From an uncultured Bacteroidota bacterium (GTDB taxonomy: Bacteria > Bacteroidota > Bacteroidia > Bacteroidales > GWA2-32-17): a DNA stretch of 64,000 nucleotides. A program made the position numbers and the translations under genes. The stretch covers positions 1 to 64,000 of the forward strand of contig CAILUD010000001.1 in the NCBI GenBank assembly GCA_903837285.1, given 5' to 3'. The notes under the pieces are model-generated. The model was given only the letters and a program-made list of their open reading frames with translations, did not search any database and was not told where the DNA came from. Below are positions 37,269 to 45,933 of the stretch, piece by piece. How positions within the stretch are numbered: position 1 is the stretch's first letter; every line of letters begins with the position of its first letter.

Positions 37269-37330
37269 AGATGCTTCATTTCATTCAGCATGACAAATCA
37301 CAATGTCATTCTGAGCAACGCGAAGAATCT
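37269..37330. repeat. Imperfect inverted repeat, possible dispersed element
   Basis: Arms of 27 nt at 37269-37295 (starts AGATGCTTC, ends CATGACA) and 37304-37330 (starts TGTCATTC, ends GAATCT) pair with roughly 70% complementarity around an 8-nt spacer. The right arm contains TTCTGAGC and GCGAAGAATCT, a motif I recall as a recurring intergenic repeat in Bacteroidota genomes. The surrounding gap (37197-37376) has no gene. Confidence 0.6.
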
Positions 37331-37376
37331 ATTATGAGATACTTAATTATTTTATACTTTATTTAAGAGTGCATAC

Positions 37377-38105
37377 TTAATACTTAAAATGCAAATAAAA
37401 ATCTTTAGTCATTTCTTTGTATTCATTTGTATAGTGATGACGAACTCCAGTTTCAATTGTTATTTCTGATTCTATTGTACAATTTGTTTTACCTGGTGTG
37501 GCTAATGAAAACTCCATTAGAAATCTGTGTGTTAGTTTTGATGGATTAGGATTTACTTTACATAATCTGTTGCAAAATAATCCATTTTTATTCGAAATAT
37601 TTATAAACTCTTTTGCAAGGTCGGTGGGGTAAATAATTGCAAGTTTGCCATCTGGAGTTAAATTGTTTTCACAAAAAGATAAAATATCTTGTTGGCTTAA
37701 TTTATCTGTATGCCTTGCAATAGTTCTCGATTCATCAGGTGCTTTTAATGAATTTTGAAAAAATGGTGGATTTAAAATAATAAAATCAAATTTTATTTCG
37801 GGTGATTTAAATTCTTGTAATGATAAATTTAAAAGTTTTATCCTATGCTTCCATGGTGAATTGTTAATATTTTCTTTTGCTTGTTCTATTGCTTGCTCGT
37901 CAATATCTATTGCAGTAATCTCTGCATTGCATTTTTGTGCAATCATTAATGCTAAAATTCCAGTTCCCGTTCCAATATCTAATGCAGTTTTTGATTCGGA
38001 ACAATTTGCCCATGCACCAAGTAAAATAGAATCAGTACCAATTTTCATGGCACATTTATCTTGCTCTACTTTAAATTGTTTAAACTGAAACCAATTGTTT
38101 GGCAT
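37377..38105 (-). CDS. trmN6: tRNA1(Val) (adenine-37-N6)-methyltransferase
   Basis: A 242-residue class I SAM-dependent methyltransferase of the YfiC/TrmN6 family, which methylates adenine 37 of tRNA-Val in characterised enterobacterial enzymes. The N-terminus FQFKQFKVEQDKCAMKIGTDSILLGAW is typical for the family; motif I is ALDIGTGTGILALMIAQKC (~40-58), and the N6-adenine catalytic motif NPPF is in FIILNPPFFQNS near 108. Length is normal. The protein is cytosolic. It is downstream of the 1,645-residue protease gene by 30 bp on the same strand, so it could be read through, although functions are unrelated. Confidence 0.9.
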   Translation of the reverse strand: MPNNWFQFKQFKVEQDKCAMKIGTDSILLGAWANCSESKTALDIGTGTGILALMIAQKCNAEITAIDIDEQAIEQAKENINNSPWKHRIKLLNLSLQEFKSPEIKFDFIILNPPFFQNSLKAPDESRTIARHTDKLSQQDILSFCENNLTPDGKLAIIYPTDLAKEFINISNKNGLFCNRLCKVNPNPSKLTHRFLMEFSLATPGKTNCTIESEITIETGVRHHYTNEYKEMTKDFYLHFKY

Positions 38106-38135
38106 TTGTAAGAAAAAGAATTAATGTTGTGTTTT

Positions 38136-41100
38136 CTACCTCAAAATATACATTTTCCCAAATCCCTCTTTAAAGAATTTGTCGGCATCTGTTGCTCTGT
38201 GTTCAATAGTTTCACTATTTAGTTTTGCAATAACTTTGAAGAAATATACTCCATTTGCTAATTTGTCGCCATACATATCGGTACCATCCCAGGCAAATTG
38301 TGTAATGTTATTGCCAATATGAATTAAGCCTAATTCGTTTAATCCAATTTCTCTTACAAATTTACCTGTAACAGTTATTATTTGTATTCTAAAGTCATCA
38401 GGAATTTCAGAACCGGTTAAGGTAAATACAAATCTGGTTGAAGTACTGAAAGGGTTAGGGTAATTATAAACATTTGTTATTGTTGATTTGTTAATCACTT
38501 CAAAATTTATTCGGTAGTCATTACTTCCGCTTTCGTTATTCGAAATATCTTTTGCTTGTATACGCAATTGATATTTACCATCATCAAGTGTTGGTCTGTA
38601 TTCAATAATACAACTGTTGTTAGGTAATAGTGCCGGTGTCCATTGAAGTTCTGATAAGGTGCTGTTAAAGTAAATCCTCTTTTCAATGCCGGTTGATTTA
38701 CTTGTTAGATAAATTCCAAAAAGTGCAGTATCATTTAGTCCTAAGAATTTATTTTCGTCTTTTAAATTTGTTAAGATATATGGTTTAGCTGATACAATAT
38801 CGCCATTCATAATATGAATTCCATCAAATGTAACATCGAGCAATGGATTTGTTTTATCGTTCAGTACTACAAATGGCTTTTCTGCATAATTATTAAAATG
38901 GTATTGCTCAACTTGGTCATATGCGCCTGTGTTAGTATCTGTCGGATTAACTTCATACCAGATGTGATTTAAACCAGTATGGCCTGAAGTGTTAAATGTT
39001 ATGGTGTCAATTAATATATCGCCAGCTGGATGAGGTCTTAATTTGCGATAACCTAAATCTAATAGTTGATTGTTTTTATCCTGTAACCAATATCTTACTC
39101 TCAAACTATCCATATTATACTGACTAATGTTTTCTGTAGCAACAGCGAATTTCATAATATCGCCTTCCTGTAAAGTATCGTAGTGAAAAAACAATCCTTT
39201 TGAAGGATTAATAGCAGTTTCAGGGGCTTCGTCATAAGTAATTTGCCAGTGAGATAACTGTGCAGGTGTCTCTAATGAATCATCTTTAGTATTAAATGAA
39301 AGCCTTAAATATGGAAATTGACTAGCGTCTGCGTAATTATAAAGATCGTTAATGTTGTAATTTGTTGTAGGAATATATGGTATGACTAAACTGCTATCAT
39401 TATTTGGTTTAAAAGCTGTTGTTTCTAGGTGAACCTGATCTTTAGTAGGGTTTTCTATTGCACTTTGTTTCCAATGTAAAGTTTTCCAATAGGTAGATGG
39501 GCCAATTAAAGTGGAACGAACATGACCGGAATTATAATGAGTAGGAATTTGAACGTATAAATCAATTGTATCATGATTATTATCACCCCATTCTTCACGA
39601 ACAGTGCTTACATCACCTTTTTTAGCATAAAAGATATAAGGAATATCATTTGCTAATGTTCTGACCTTTGTTGCGCCTAATGCTTCAAATGATTGATATG
39701 TTGCTTCAGGCCATGTTTGAAAAGCGCCATAATTAAAACTATAAGCTAAAATATAAAAACTATCAGGTACTTGTGTTAAAAACGTTGCAAGATTGTCAAT
39801 GTAAGGCGCTGAAACATGAAATACAAAATATTTATCTAGCCTTGTTCTGCTTGGGCAAGAAGAGCTACCTTGAAAACTTGGCCAATTTACCTGACCATAA
39901 TTTCTTGAAAATTCACTTTCCCATGGAACAAGTGTAGTTGGATCAATAACAACAAGTAACATAGCGCCATTTGGGCCACATGACGAGTAGTCTGTTACTG
40001 CATCAAGGTAATACCTAATGCTAAAGTATTCGGCAGGATTTGGAAGTCCTTTGTTATGGCATCTTAGTTCTTTTGGGGAGCTTACAAAATCTAATTTTCT
40101 GTTAGTTCTATTGTAGTCAATATCTGAAAAACCATCTTTTTTAAGCTGAAAGAAATGTGCTTGGGACCAACCTGTTTTCCCTGGAATATAAGTGAATGAA
40201 CTTTCTTTCCAGTTATAACTACCACTACCTTGTGGTACAGGACTGACCCTCCAGAAGTATACCGTGCTATCTGTTAAAGTTAAGTTTGGTGTCCACGAAA
40301 CTATTCCACCAGAATGATTAACAAAACCTGATTCTAATGGGGCCATAAATAAATCTGTAGTATCTATTTCAAATGCATAGTTTTGTATTCCAATAAAAGG
40401 ATAGCCTGTTGATGCCATTAATGTAACAGTATTGTTAGGATGTATGGCAAATTCGTAAGGGAATATAGGGGTAAGATCACCTGAGCGTATTGTTAAATCT
40501 GTGCAAGATGAGTTATTTGTCTCACTCATTTCTGCAATCCAGTTTTCCGAATCAACGTTTACGCAGAAATGATTTATTCCAGGTCCGTTAACAAAATCTA
40601 ATGGAACTTTAATATATAAAGTATCTTTAAAATGACAACCAAATGCAAATTTTGTATAAGTAAATGTAGTTCCGTTTGGCAAAGTTCTGGTTAATGTTAC
40701 TGCAAAAGTATCGTTTATTGCTTTACCAATGTTTGTAATAATTATTTTGACATCAAATGAATCGCTAGCTGCCGAAACCGTAACGATTTCAGGGACAAAG
40801 CTTATTGAACTTGAGTTAATTGTTAAATCAGGTAAAGGGAAAGATTTTAAGTTCACTGCAGGGTCGCCATGTAAAGTAAATTCAAGGCATGTTTTTAACA
40901 TATAATCGCCGTAATCGTTATATATAGTTCGGTTTCCGTCTTTTATGCATTTTCCGATTGGCTTGGTGTAATTTTTATATGCAAATTGTTTGTATAATTC
41001 TGTTGTGTACAAATTTAAATTCCAGGGATAACCTAAGTCAACAGTAGCCAGAAATCCAATTGCTCCTTTTTGCTGAGAGAAGATCCATCTTTCACTTACT

Positions 41101-43073
41101 TTTCGTGGGGCTGGTAAATGAATGTCGCCTGTTAAACATGAATTAGCAATAAGAAGTGGATATTTGTTATTGTTAAAATAATTGTCTGGTTCTTCAATGT
41201 TTTGGTCAAAACCATCAGTATAGCCATGACCAAAAAATGTAATTAATGAAGTTCCATCATTAATTAAATTTCTAACTGAATCTGATACTGTAATCTGTAT
41301 TGGAAGACTTGTGTTTTTTAAAAAAGTATTTACATTTCCACCAAAAAGAGTGTCAGAAATTATTGCGCCAAAATTATTTAAATAGCCAGCATATTCACGT
41401 TGTTGAGTAGTGTCGGTTCCGCCACCAAAATGTATAATTCTTTTCATCCATTCTGCTGGAACCAATCCTTCATGTGCTATAATTTTTGAAAGATATATGT
41501 TAACTTCATTGTTATTTGTTGCAGCAATTCTGCCAATAGGTATATCCTGAGTTTCGTTATTTGATAAAATTTTTGTTGTAAGTAAATTATCGCAAGAAGG
41601 ACTACCATATGAGGGAACAAGAGTATTTGCAAAATTAGAGCTGTTCTTTCTAAAGCTCTCATTATATAACCAAGTACCTGAATGGATATTTTTCCCGATC
41701 AGAAATACGTATTTTGTTGCACTATCATAATTTGTTGAAATAAATTTCAGAAAATTTTTAATAGCTAAAGGATGTTTTTTTACTCCGTAGGCAAATTGAT
41801 CATATAATTGTTCCACATCGTAACAGTATGCATTAAATCCGGTTGTGTTTCTGTAATCCCTATAGGCATTAGCACCTGAATTTAATAAAGGATTAGTTAT
41901 AATTATATAATCTGAATTAAAGCCTGATGTTAAATAATTTGTATAAATTTTTAATTTTAAGGAGCTAACTTGATAAACTGTATCTGCAATATAACAAGTT
42001 TTTTCGCCCGTACCATTAGGCACAATTGCATTTAAAAAACCTCCTTGTAAAACTGTTGTTATCTTTCTGTGATTTGTTATATCCCATAACACAGTGGTTG
42101 GTGTTCCAAACTGACTTATTTGTAATAAAGATTTACTTCCATTACTATTTGGAATTCTAAAATTTTGACGAAATAAACTATTAAAATCAAGATTTCTGGC
42201 ATAGGTCATAAATAGATATGCTACTTGCATATTATCTGTTGGAGCCCCTATATCGTTAATACTGCTAAATGAAATATTCGTTGTTGATAGAATTGTAGCT
42301 GTTGTTGAATATGTGTTTTTAACAGAAGTTTTTTCAGAAAAAGTTGTATCAAAAAACACAGTATTTCCTAATAAAACATTTAAGTGATGACCATTACTTG
42401 AATTTGTTGCAATTGAAACTTTTATTGTGGAAGGTGTTATTCCTGCTACGTAACCAGGGGTAAATAAATACTTAGTAGTTGTTTGTCCCAAACCAAAAGA
42501 TGATTCGAACCAACCTTCTCCTTTTAAATAGCGAGGCCCGTTATCTGCATTGTAAAAATATTGTGGATTATTATAAAGAACATCAACCATGCAGTAATTT
42601 GCAAGAAATGAGGAATATGCGCTAAAGTTAATATCAGTTTCAAATGATGCTCTGCGGTTATTTAATGAATTATTATAGGTAAGAAAATAATACGCAGTAT
42701 CGGTATACATGCTGTAAAAAGGATTTGTAATGTCGGTAATCGGTTCAAACAAAGCAGAATCTAACCACCCATCATTCCCTTTTGCATAAAATTCAATAAA
42801 ATCTTGAGTGTGAAAAATACCGTCATTTTCTCCCTGAAGATAAATATATTGTTCTTGTCCACGATAAAAAATCTGAATATTTCTAGGGTCATAACTATTA
42901 ATAGGATACCCCGAATTTTCAAGTGTTGATCTTGAAATTCTATAAATTCCTTCTTTGGTAATTGGTATTTTGTAATATTTCTGACTATAATTAATCCACT
43001 CGTTACCAAATGGTTGTGCGAATGTAAAAGTAGCACTAAATAGTATGATAATAAAAATTAAATGCTTTCTCAT
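38136..43073 (-). CDS. C25-family cysteine protease, PorU2-like (T9SS sortase family)
   Basis: The start chosen is the ATG at 43073 because MRKHLIFIIILFSATFTFAQ is a compact signal peptide; an upstream ATG at 43094 would add 7 residues. The 1,645-residue protein has the C25 (gingipain/PorU) catalytic signature: His in SLITFFGHGYTDG near 614 and Cys in PLLIANSCLTGDIH near 644. Before it are N-terminal strands typical of PorU (ITKEGIYRISRSTLENSGY); after it a CARDB-like domain (~750-860, IIITNIGKAINDTFAVTL, HFCVNVDSENWIAEMSETNN). The C-terminus (~1535-1645) is FlgD-like (NYPNPFSTSTRFVFTL, WDGTDMYGDKLANGVYFFKV). PorU removes T9SS C-terminal signals and attaches cargo to A-LPS; this longer paralogue, called PorU2 in annotations I recall, may do a related step. 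Substrate not known. Confidence 0.85.
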   Translation of the reverse strand: MRKHLIFIIILFSATFTFAQPFGNEWINYSQKYYKIPITKEGIYRISRSTLENSGYPINSYDPRNIQIFYRGQEQYIYLQGENDGIFHTQDFIEFYAKGNDGWLDSALFEPITDITNPFYSMYTDTAYYFLTYNNSLNNRRASFETDINFSAYSSFLANYCMVDVLYNNPQYFYNADNGPRYLKGEGWFESSFGLGQTTTKYLFTPGYVAGITPSTIKVSIATNSSNGHHLNVLLGNTVFFDTTFSEKTSVKNTYSTTATILSTTNISFSSINDIGAPTDNMQVAYLFMTYARNLDFNSLFRQNFRIPNSNGSKSLLQISQFGTPTTVLWDITNHRKITTVLQGGFLNAIVPNGTGEKTCYIADTVYQVSSLKLKIYTNYLTSGFNSDYIIITNPLLNSGANAYRDYRNTTGFNAYCYDVEQLYDQFAYGVKKHPLAIKNFLKFISTNYDSATKYVFLIGKNIHSGTWLYNESFRKNSSNFANTLVPSYGSPSCDNLLTTKILSNNETQDIPIGRIAATNNNEVNIYLSKIIAHEGLVPAEWMKRIIHFGGGTDTTQQREYAGYLNNFGAIISDTLFGGNVNTFLKNTSLPIQITVSDSVRNLINDGTSLITFFGHGYTDGFDQNIEEPDNYFNNNKYPLLIANSCLTGDIHLPAPRKVSERWIFSQQKGAIGFLATVDLGYPWNLNLYTTELYKQFAYKNYTKPIGKCIKDGNRTIYNDYGDYMLKTCLEFTLHGDPAVNLKSFPLPDLTINSSSISFVPEIVTVSAASDSFDVKIIITNIGKAINDTFAVTLTRTLPNGTTFTYTKFAFGCHFKDTLYIKVPLDFVNGPGINHFCVNVDSENWIAEMSETNNSSCTDLTIRSGDLTPIFPYEFAIHPNNTVTLMASTGYPFIGIQNYAFEIDTTDLFMAPLESGFVNHSGGIVSWTPNLTLTDSTVYFWRVSPVPQGSGSYNWKESSFTYIPGKTGWSQAHFFQLKKDGFSDIDYNRTNRKLDFVSSPKELRCHNKGLPNPAEYFSIRYYLDAVTDYSSCGPNGAMLLVVIDPTTLVPWESEFSRNYGQVNWPSFQGSSSCPSRTRLDKYFVFHVSAPYIDNLATFLTQVPDSFYILAYSFNYGAFQTWPEATYQSFEALGATKVRTLANDIPYIFYAKKGDVSTVREEWGDNNHDTIDLYVQIPTHYNSGHVRSTLIGPSTYWKTLHWKQSAIENPTKDQVHLETTAFKPNNDSSLVIPYIPTTNYNINDLYNYADASQFPYLRLSFNTKDDSLETPAQLSHWQITYDEAPETAINPSKGLFFHYDTLQEGDIMKFAVATENISQYNMDSLRVRYWLQDKNNQLLDLGYRKLRPHPAGDILIDTITFNTSGHTGLNHIWYEVNPTDTNTGAYDQVEQYHFNNYAEKPFVVLNDKTNPLLDVTFDGIHIMNGDIVSAKPYILTNLKDENKFLGLNDTALFGIYLTSKSTGIEKRIYFNSTLSELQWTPALLPNNSCIIEYRPTLDDGKYQLRIQAKDISNNESGSNDYRINFEVINKSTITNVYNYPNPFSTSTRFVFTLTGSEIPDDFRIQIITVTGKFVREIGLNELGLIHIGNNITQFAWDGTDMYGDKLANGVYFFKVIAKLNSETIEHRATDADKFFKEGFGKMYILR

Positions 43074-43143
43074 TTTGTAATAATGATGTTGCAAGATACA
43101 AAATATTTTAGTTTTGTATATAGTTTTATACCAACTATATTAG

Positions 43144-43213
43144 AAAATAGCCCTACCTATTGTCCATCTTTTTTTAAGAGGGTAAGGAGATGAATAAAAA
43201 AATGGGCTATTTT
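43144..43213. repeat. Long inverted repeat between porP and the C25 protease
   Basis: Outer arms AAAATAGCCC (43144-43153) and GGGCTATTTT (43204-43213) are a perfect 10-bp pair; an inner pair CATCT (43165-43169) and AGATG (43188-43192) lies within the loop. It occupies the gap between two same-strand genes and may form an RNA hairpin that limits read-through or stabilises the upstream mRNA. Confidence 0.55.
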
Positions 43214-43260
43214 AAAGTTCACCGTGGCGTATAAATGGCGTTAATTCACCATTTAACTAA

Positions 43261-44268
43261 TCAATACTTTGGACAAGGAATAATTACTTTTCTGGTTTTT
43301 TTACGAAGTTTCTGATCCTGATTAAATTCGTAAATTACTGAGATTTCGTGTGAGCCAAGTGTGTTTGCAATTAACCTCGAAATAGTAATGTCGTATGTGT
43401 AGCCTACTTTAAATTCTTTCCATTGATATCCAAAAAGTAATATGATTGCATCATTATTCATATACCCATGTTTGTATGCTTTAAAAAGAGGTATTCCACG
43501 ATACCAGGCTCCAAGGATTATGGGAATCCTTGTCCAGTACATTCCTAAATCCATTTGATCAAATTTACCTTGCGAACGAATATTTACAGCAGCGGTTATA
43601 CTTTCTTCATTATAATTGCTGGTTTTTCCGTTAAGAAAAAATTTGCCACCTCCATGAATTGTGTATTTTGTTGGAACTAAACTAACACCGTCAATTATCG
43701 ATTGATTTGGGGTTGTTAAATGGTCAATTACAAGTCCGCCCCAATATTTTTCGGAATAAATAAGTATTGAAGTTGCAAAATCAGTGTACCTTACTTTTTT
43801 TAATGGTGGTACTTCAATTGAACTAGATGCAGCTCCCGAAAGTGAGAGTTGGTCGTTAAAAACTAATTTGTTAAAATCTATACTTCTCGTACTTCTGTAA
43901 AAATGCATTCCTGGTCTTACTTGAATCCTTTTACTGATTTTAAATTGATATGTATATTGTACTCCAATATTGGTGTTTTTTAAATGTCCTATTCCAGCTC
44001 TGTCTTGCATAACAAGTAATCCAAATCCACTACTGAATTGTGGTACAAAGTGATCAAAAGAAAATGCTGTAGTCATGTATGTGCCTGGAATTGCTGGCCA
44101 TTGGTCTCGAAAATTTAATATGGCACGACTGCCATTTGTTGAGCCTGCAAGCGATGGCGAAAGGTAAAGAGGAGAGGCGTAAAACTGCGAAAATTGAGGA
44201 TCCTGAGCTTTTGCTACAAAGTTCAAAATAATTATAAAAAAGAGTAGTATGTTAAGAAATCTTTTCAT
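43261..44268 (-). CDS. PorP/SprF family outer-membrane protein
   Basis: A 335-residue beta-barrel protein; signal peptide ends near VAKA (21). QDPQFSQFYASPLYLSPSLAG at the mature N-terminus is the defining PorP/SprF motif, followed by alternating strands (YQFKISKRIQVRPGMHFY, VGYTYDITISRLI). Family members are outer-membrane partners that work with T9SS to attach or export specific adhesins; SprF is required for SprB in Flavobacterium johnsoniae. Its ATG overlaps the stop of the upstream TPR/PD40 gene by 4 bp, so translation is coupled; with the PKD adhesin upstream this is a three-gene cargo module in the known order of adhesin, propeller protein, SprF. Confidence 0.92.
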   Translation of the reverse strand: MKRFLNILLFFIIILNFVAKAQDPQFSQFYASPLYLSPSLAGSTNGSRAILNFRDQWPAIPGTYMTTAFSFDHFVPQFSSGFGLLVMQDRAGIGHLKNTNIGVQYTYQFKISKRIQVRPGMHFYRSTRSIDFNKLVFNDQLSLSGAASSSIEVPPLKKVRYTDFATSILIYSEKYWGGLVIDHLTTPNQSIIDGVSLVPTKYTIHGGGKFFLNGKTSNYNEESITAAVNIRSQGKFDQMDLGMYWTRIPIILGAWYRGIPLFKAYKHGYMNNDAIILLFGYQWKEFKVGYTYDITISRLIANTLGSHEISVIYEFNQDQKLRKKTRKVIIPCPKY

Positions 44269-45929
44269 TCATTTATTTTCTTTAAACTTATTGATTTAAA
44301 TAAATCATCTAGCGAAAGTTTTGTAGTCATATCAATTTCTGTAGAGAATGGATAATAACCTTCAGATTCAATTAATACTTTATATTTTTTTCGTGGTAAC
44401 ACAACTAAAATATATCTGCCATTTTTGCCTGTTCTGTATATTCCTTGTAATTCTTTTGTGTCAAAATCTATTATTGTTATAACAGCTTTTACCGGCATAA
44501 ACACGGGTTCGTTTGTTGTAACAGTTCCTTTTAAAATTATTTGGCTGGTTTGTGGGTCAAGAATTTCACCTTTGTAAATATCCATATTGCCTTTTCCGTC
44601 ATCTCTGTTTGATGAAAAATAAATTTGTCTGCCGTCAAATGTTGCAATAAAATAAATATCATCCATAACTGAATTTATAGGGAATCCAAGGTTTTCTGCA
44701 GCTGACCATTGACCATTCTCATTTTTAGTGGTTTTAAAGATATCATATCCACCCATATTTTTATTGCCTTTTGAGCTAAAATAAAGAGTAATTCCGTCAG
44801 GATGAATAAAAGGAGCATCCTCGTCGTATGGTGTGTTAATTGTTGGGCCAAGGTTTAATGGTCTGCTCCAGGTACTGTCAGGCATTTTTGTTACTCTGTA
44901 TATGTCTTTGCCACCATAACCACCATTCCTATTACTGGAAAAATAAATTGTTGACTGATCTGGAGCAATACTTATACTTGATTCTGCGCTGTTTTCGGAG
45001 TTAATATGAGCATCAAATAATATTGGTTCAGACCATTTGCCATCATTGTTTTGAGATACAAAAATATGACCTGTAATTTGGTCTTTACTTGTTCTGTATG
45101 TAAACAATTGCTGTCCATCTTTGGATAATGTTACACATGCGTCATGAGTTTCTGTATTTAATGGTGCCCCAATGTTAATAGGTGTATTCCATGTTGTTCC
45201 TGTTTTTTCTGAAACGTAAATGTCCTCAAAATATTCATAGTAAGGATCTAATAAATCACCTATACTTCCTTTTCTTCTACTTGTAAAAAAAAGTTTTGTT
45301 TCTTCTGGATTTAGTAATGGAACATATTCTGCGTATGGTGTGTTTATGCCATTATTGAAATTTGTTACAGAAGCGTTGGATTTTGTTAAAATCATTTCTT
45401 TTGCAACTACTGATTTTTGCATTAAATAATCTACTTCTTCAATTGAGATATCTGGTTTCTCACCATTATTTTTAAATTCCATATATGACTCAAGTGCTTT
45501 GTCGAACATCATTTTACGATGATAAATCTGACCTAAATAATAATATGCTTCAGAGTAATCATTTTTAGATTTTTCAAATAATGGTAGTGATTCTAATGAT
45601 TGTCTGCGAACTTTAAAAAGACAAGCTCCTAATTTGTAACATACTTCATTATTAGAGGAATCCATTGCATGCAATTCGTTATAAATAGGTAAAGCTAAAT
45701 GAAAGTTGTTATCATTATAATGCAGGTTTGCAGATTCAAGCTTTTTATTAAAAAGCTTATTGTTTTCAAAAGTTTGTGAATTACTTTCTAGTGATGTCAG
45801 TATTAATAAGATTGATAAAAATGTTATTATTGATTTTCTAATCCAAATATGATTTATTTTTTCATATTCGGATTGAATTTGCATATTTAAATGCAAGTTT
45901 TTTTTGTTAATAAAACATGCTATATTCAT
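44265..45929 (-). CDS. TPR / PD40 propeller / carboxypeptidase-regulatory protein without OmpA domain
   Basis: A 554-residue envelope protein. The start at 45929 is 4 bp after the stop of the adhesin; an internal ATG (45884) is an alternative. A hydrophobic segment at ~32-48 (SIITFLSILLILTSL) is the signal peptide. TPRs ~55-180 (NDNNFHLALPIYNELHAMDS); PD40 propeller ~190-460 with TKLFFTSRRKGSIGD, TIYFSSNRNGGYGGKDIYR, ITLYFSSKGNKNMGGYDIF; carboxypeptidase-regulatory-like domain ~465-550 (LKGTVTTNEPVFMPVKAV). It has the same order as the OmpA protein at 30621-32549 but stops before the OmpA domain, so it cannot grip peptidoglycan by that route. Likely an accessory for the adhesin and PorP/SprF encoded beside it. 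Confidence 0.88.
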   Translation of the reverse strand: MNIACFINKKNLHLNMQIQSEYEKINHIWIRKSIITFLSILLILTSLESNSQTFENNKLFNKKLESANLHYNDNNFHLALPIYNELHAMDSSNNEVCYKLGACLFKVRRQSLESLPLFEKSKNDYSEAYYYLGQIYHRKMMFDKALESYMEFKNNGEKPDISIEEVDYLMQKSVVAKEMILTKSNASVTNFNNGINTPYAEYVPLLNPEETKLFFTSRRKGSIGDLLDPYYEYFEDIYVSEKTGTTWNTPINIGAPLNTETHDACVTLSKDGQQLFTYRTSKDQITGHIFVSQNNDGKWSEPILFDAHINSENSAESSISIAPDQSTIYFSSNRNGGYGGKDIYRVTKMPDSTWSRPLNLGPTINTPYDEDAPFIHPDGITLYFSSKGNKNMGGYDIFKTTKNENGQWSAAENLGFPINSVMDDIYFIATFDGRQIYFSSNRDDGKGNMDIYKGEILDPQTSQIILKGTVTTNEPVFMPVKAVITIIDFDTKELQGIYRTGKNGRYILVVLPRKKYKVLIESEGYYPFSTEIDMTTKLSLDDLFKSISLKKINE

Positions 45930-45933
45930 AATG

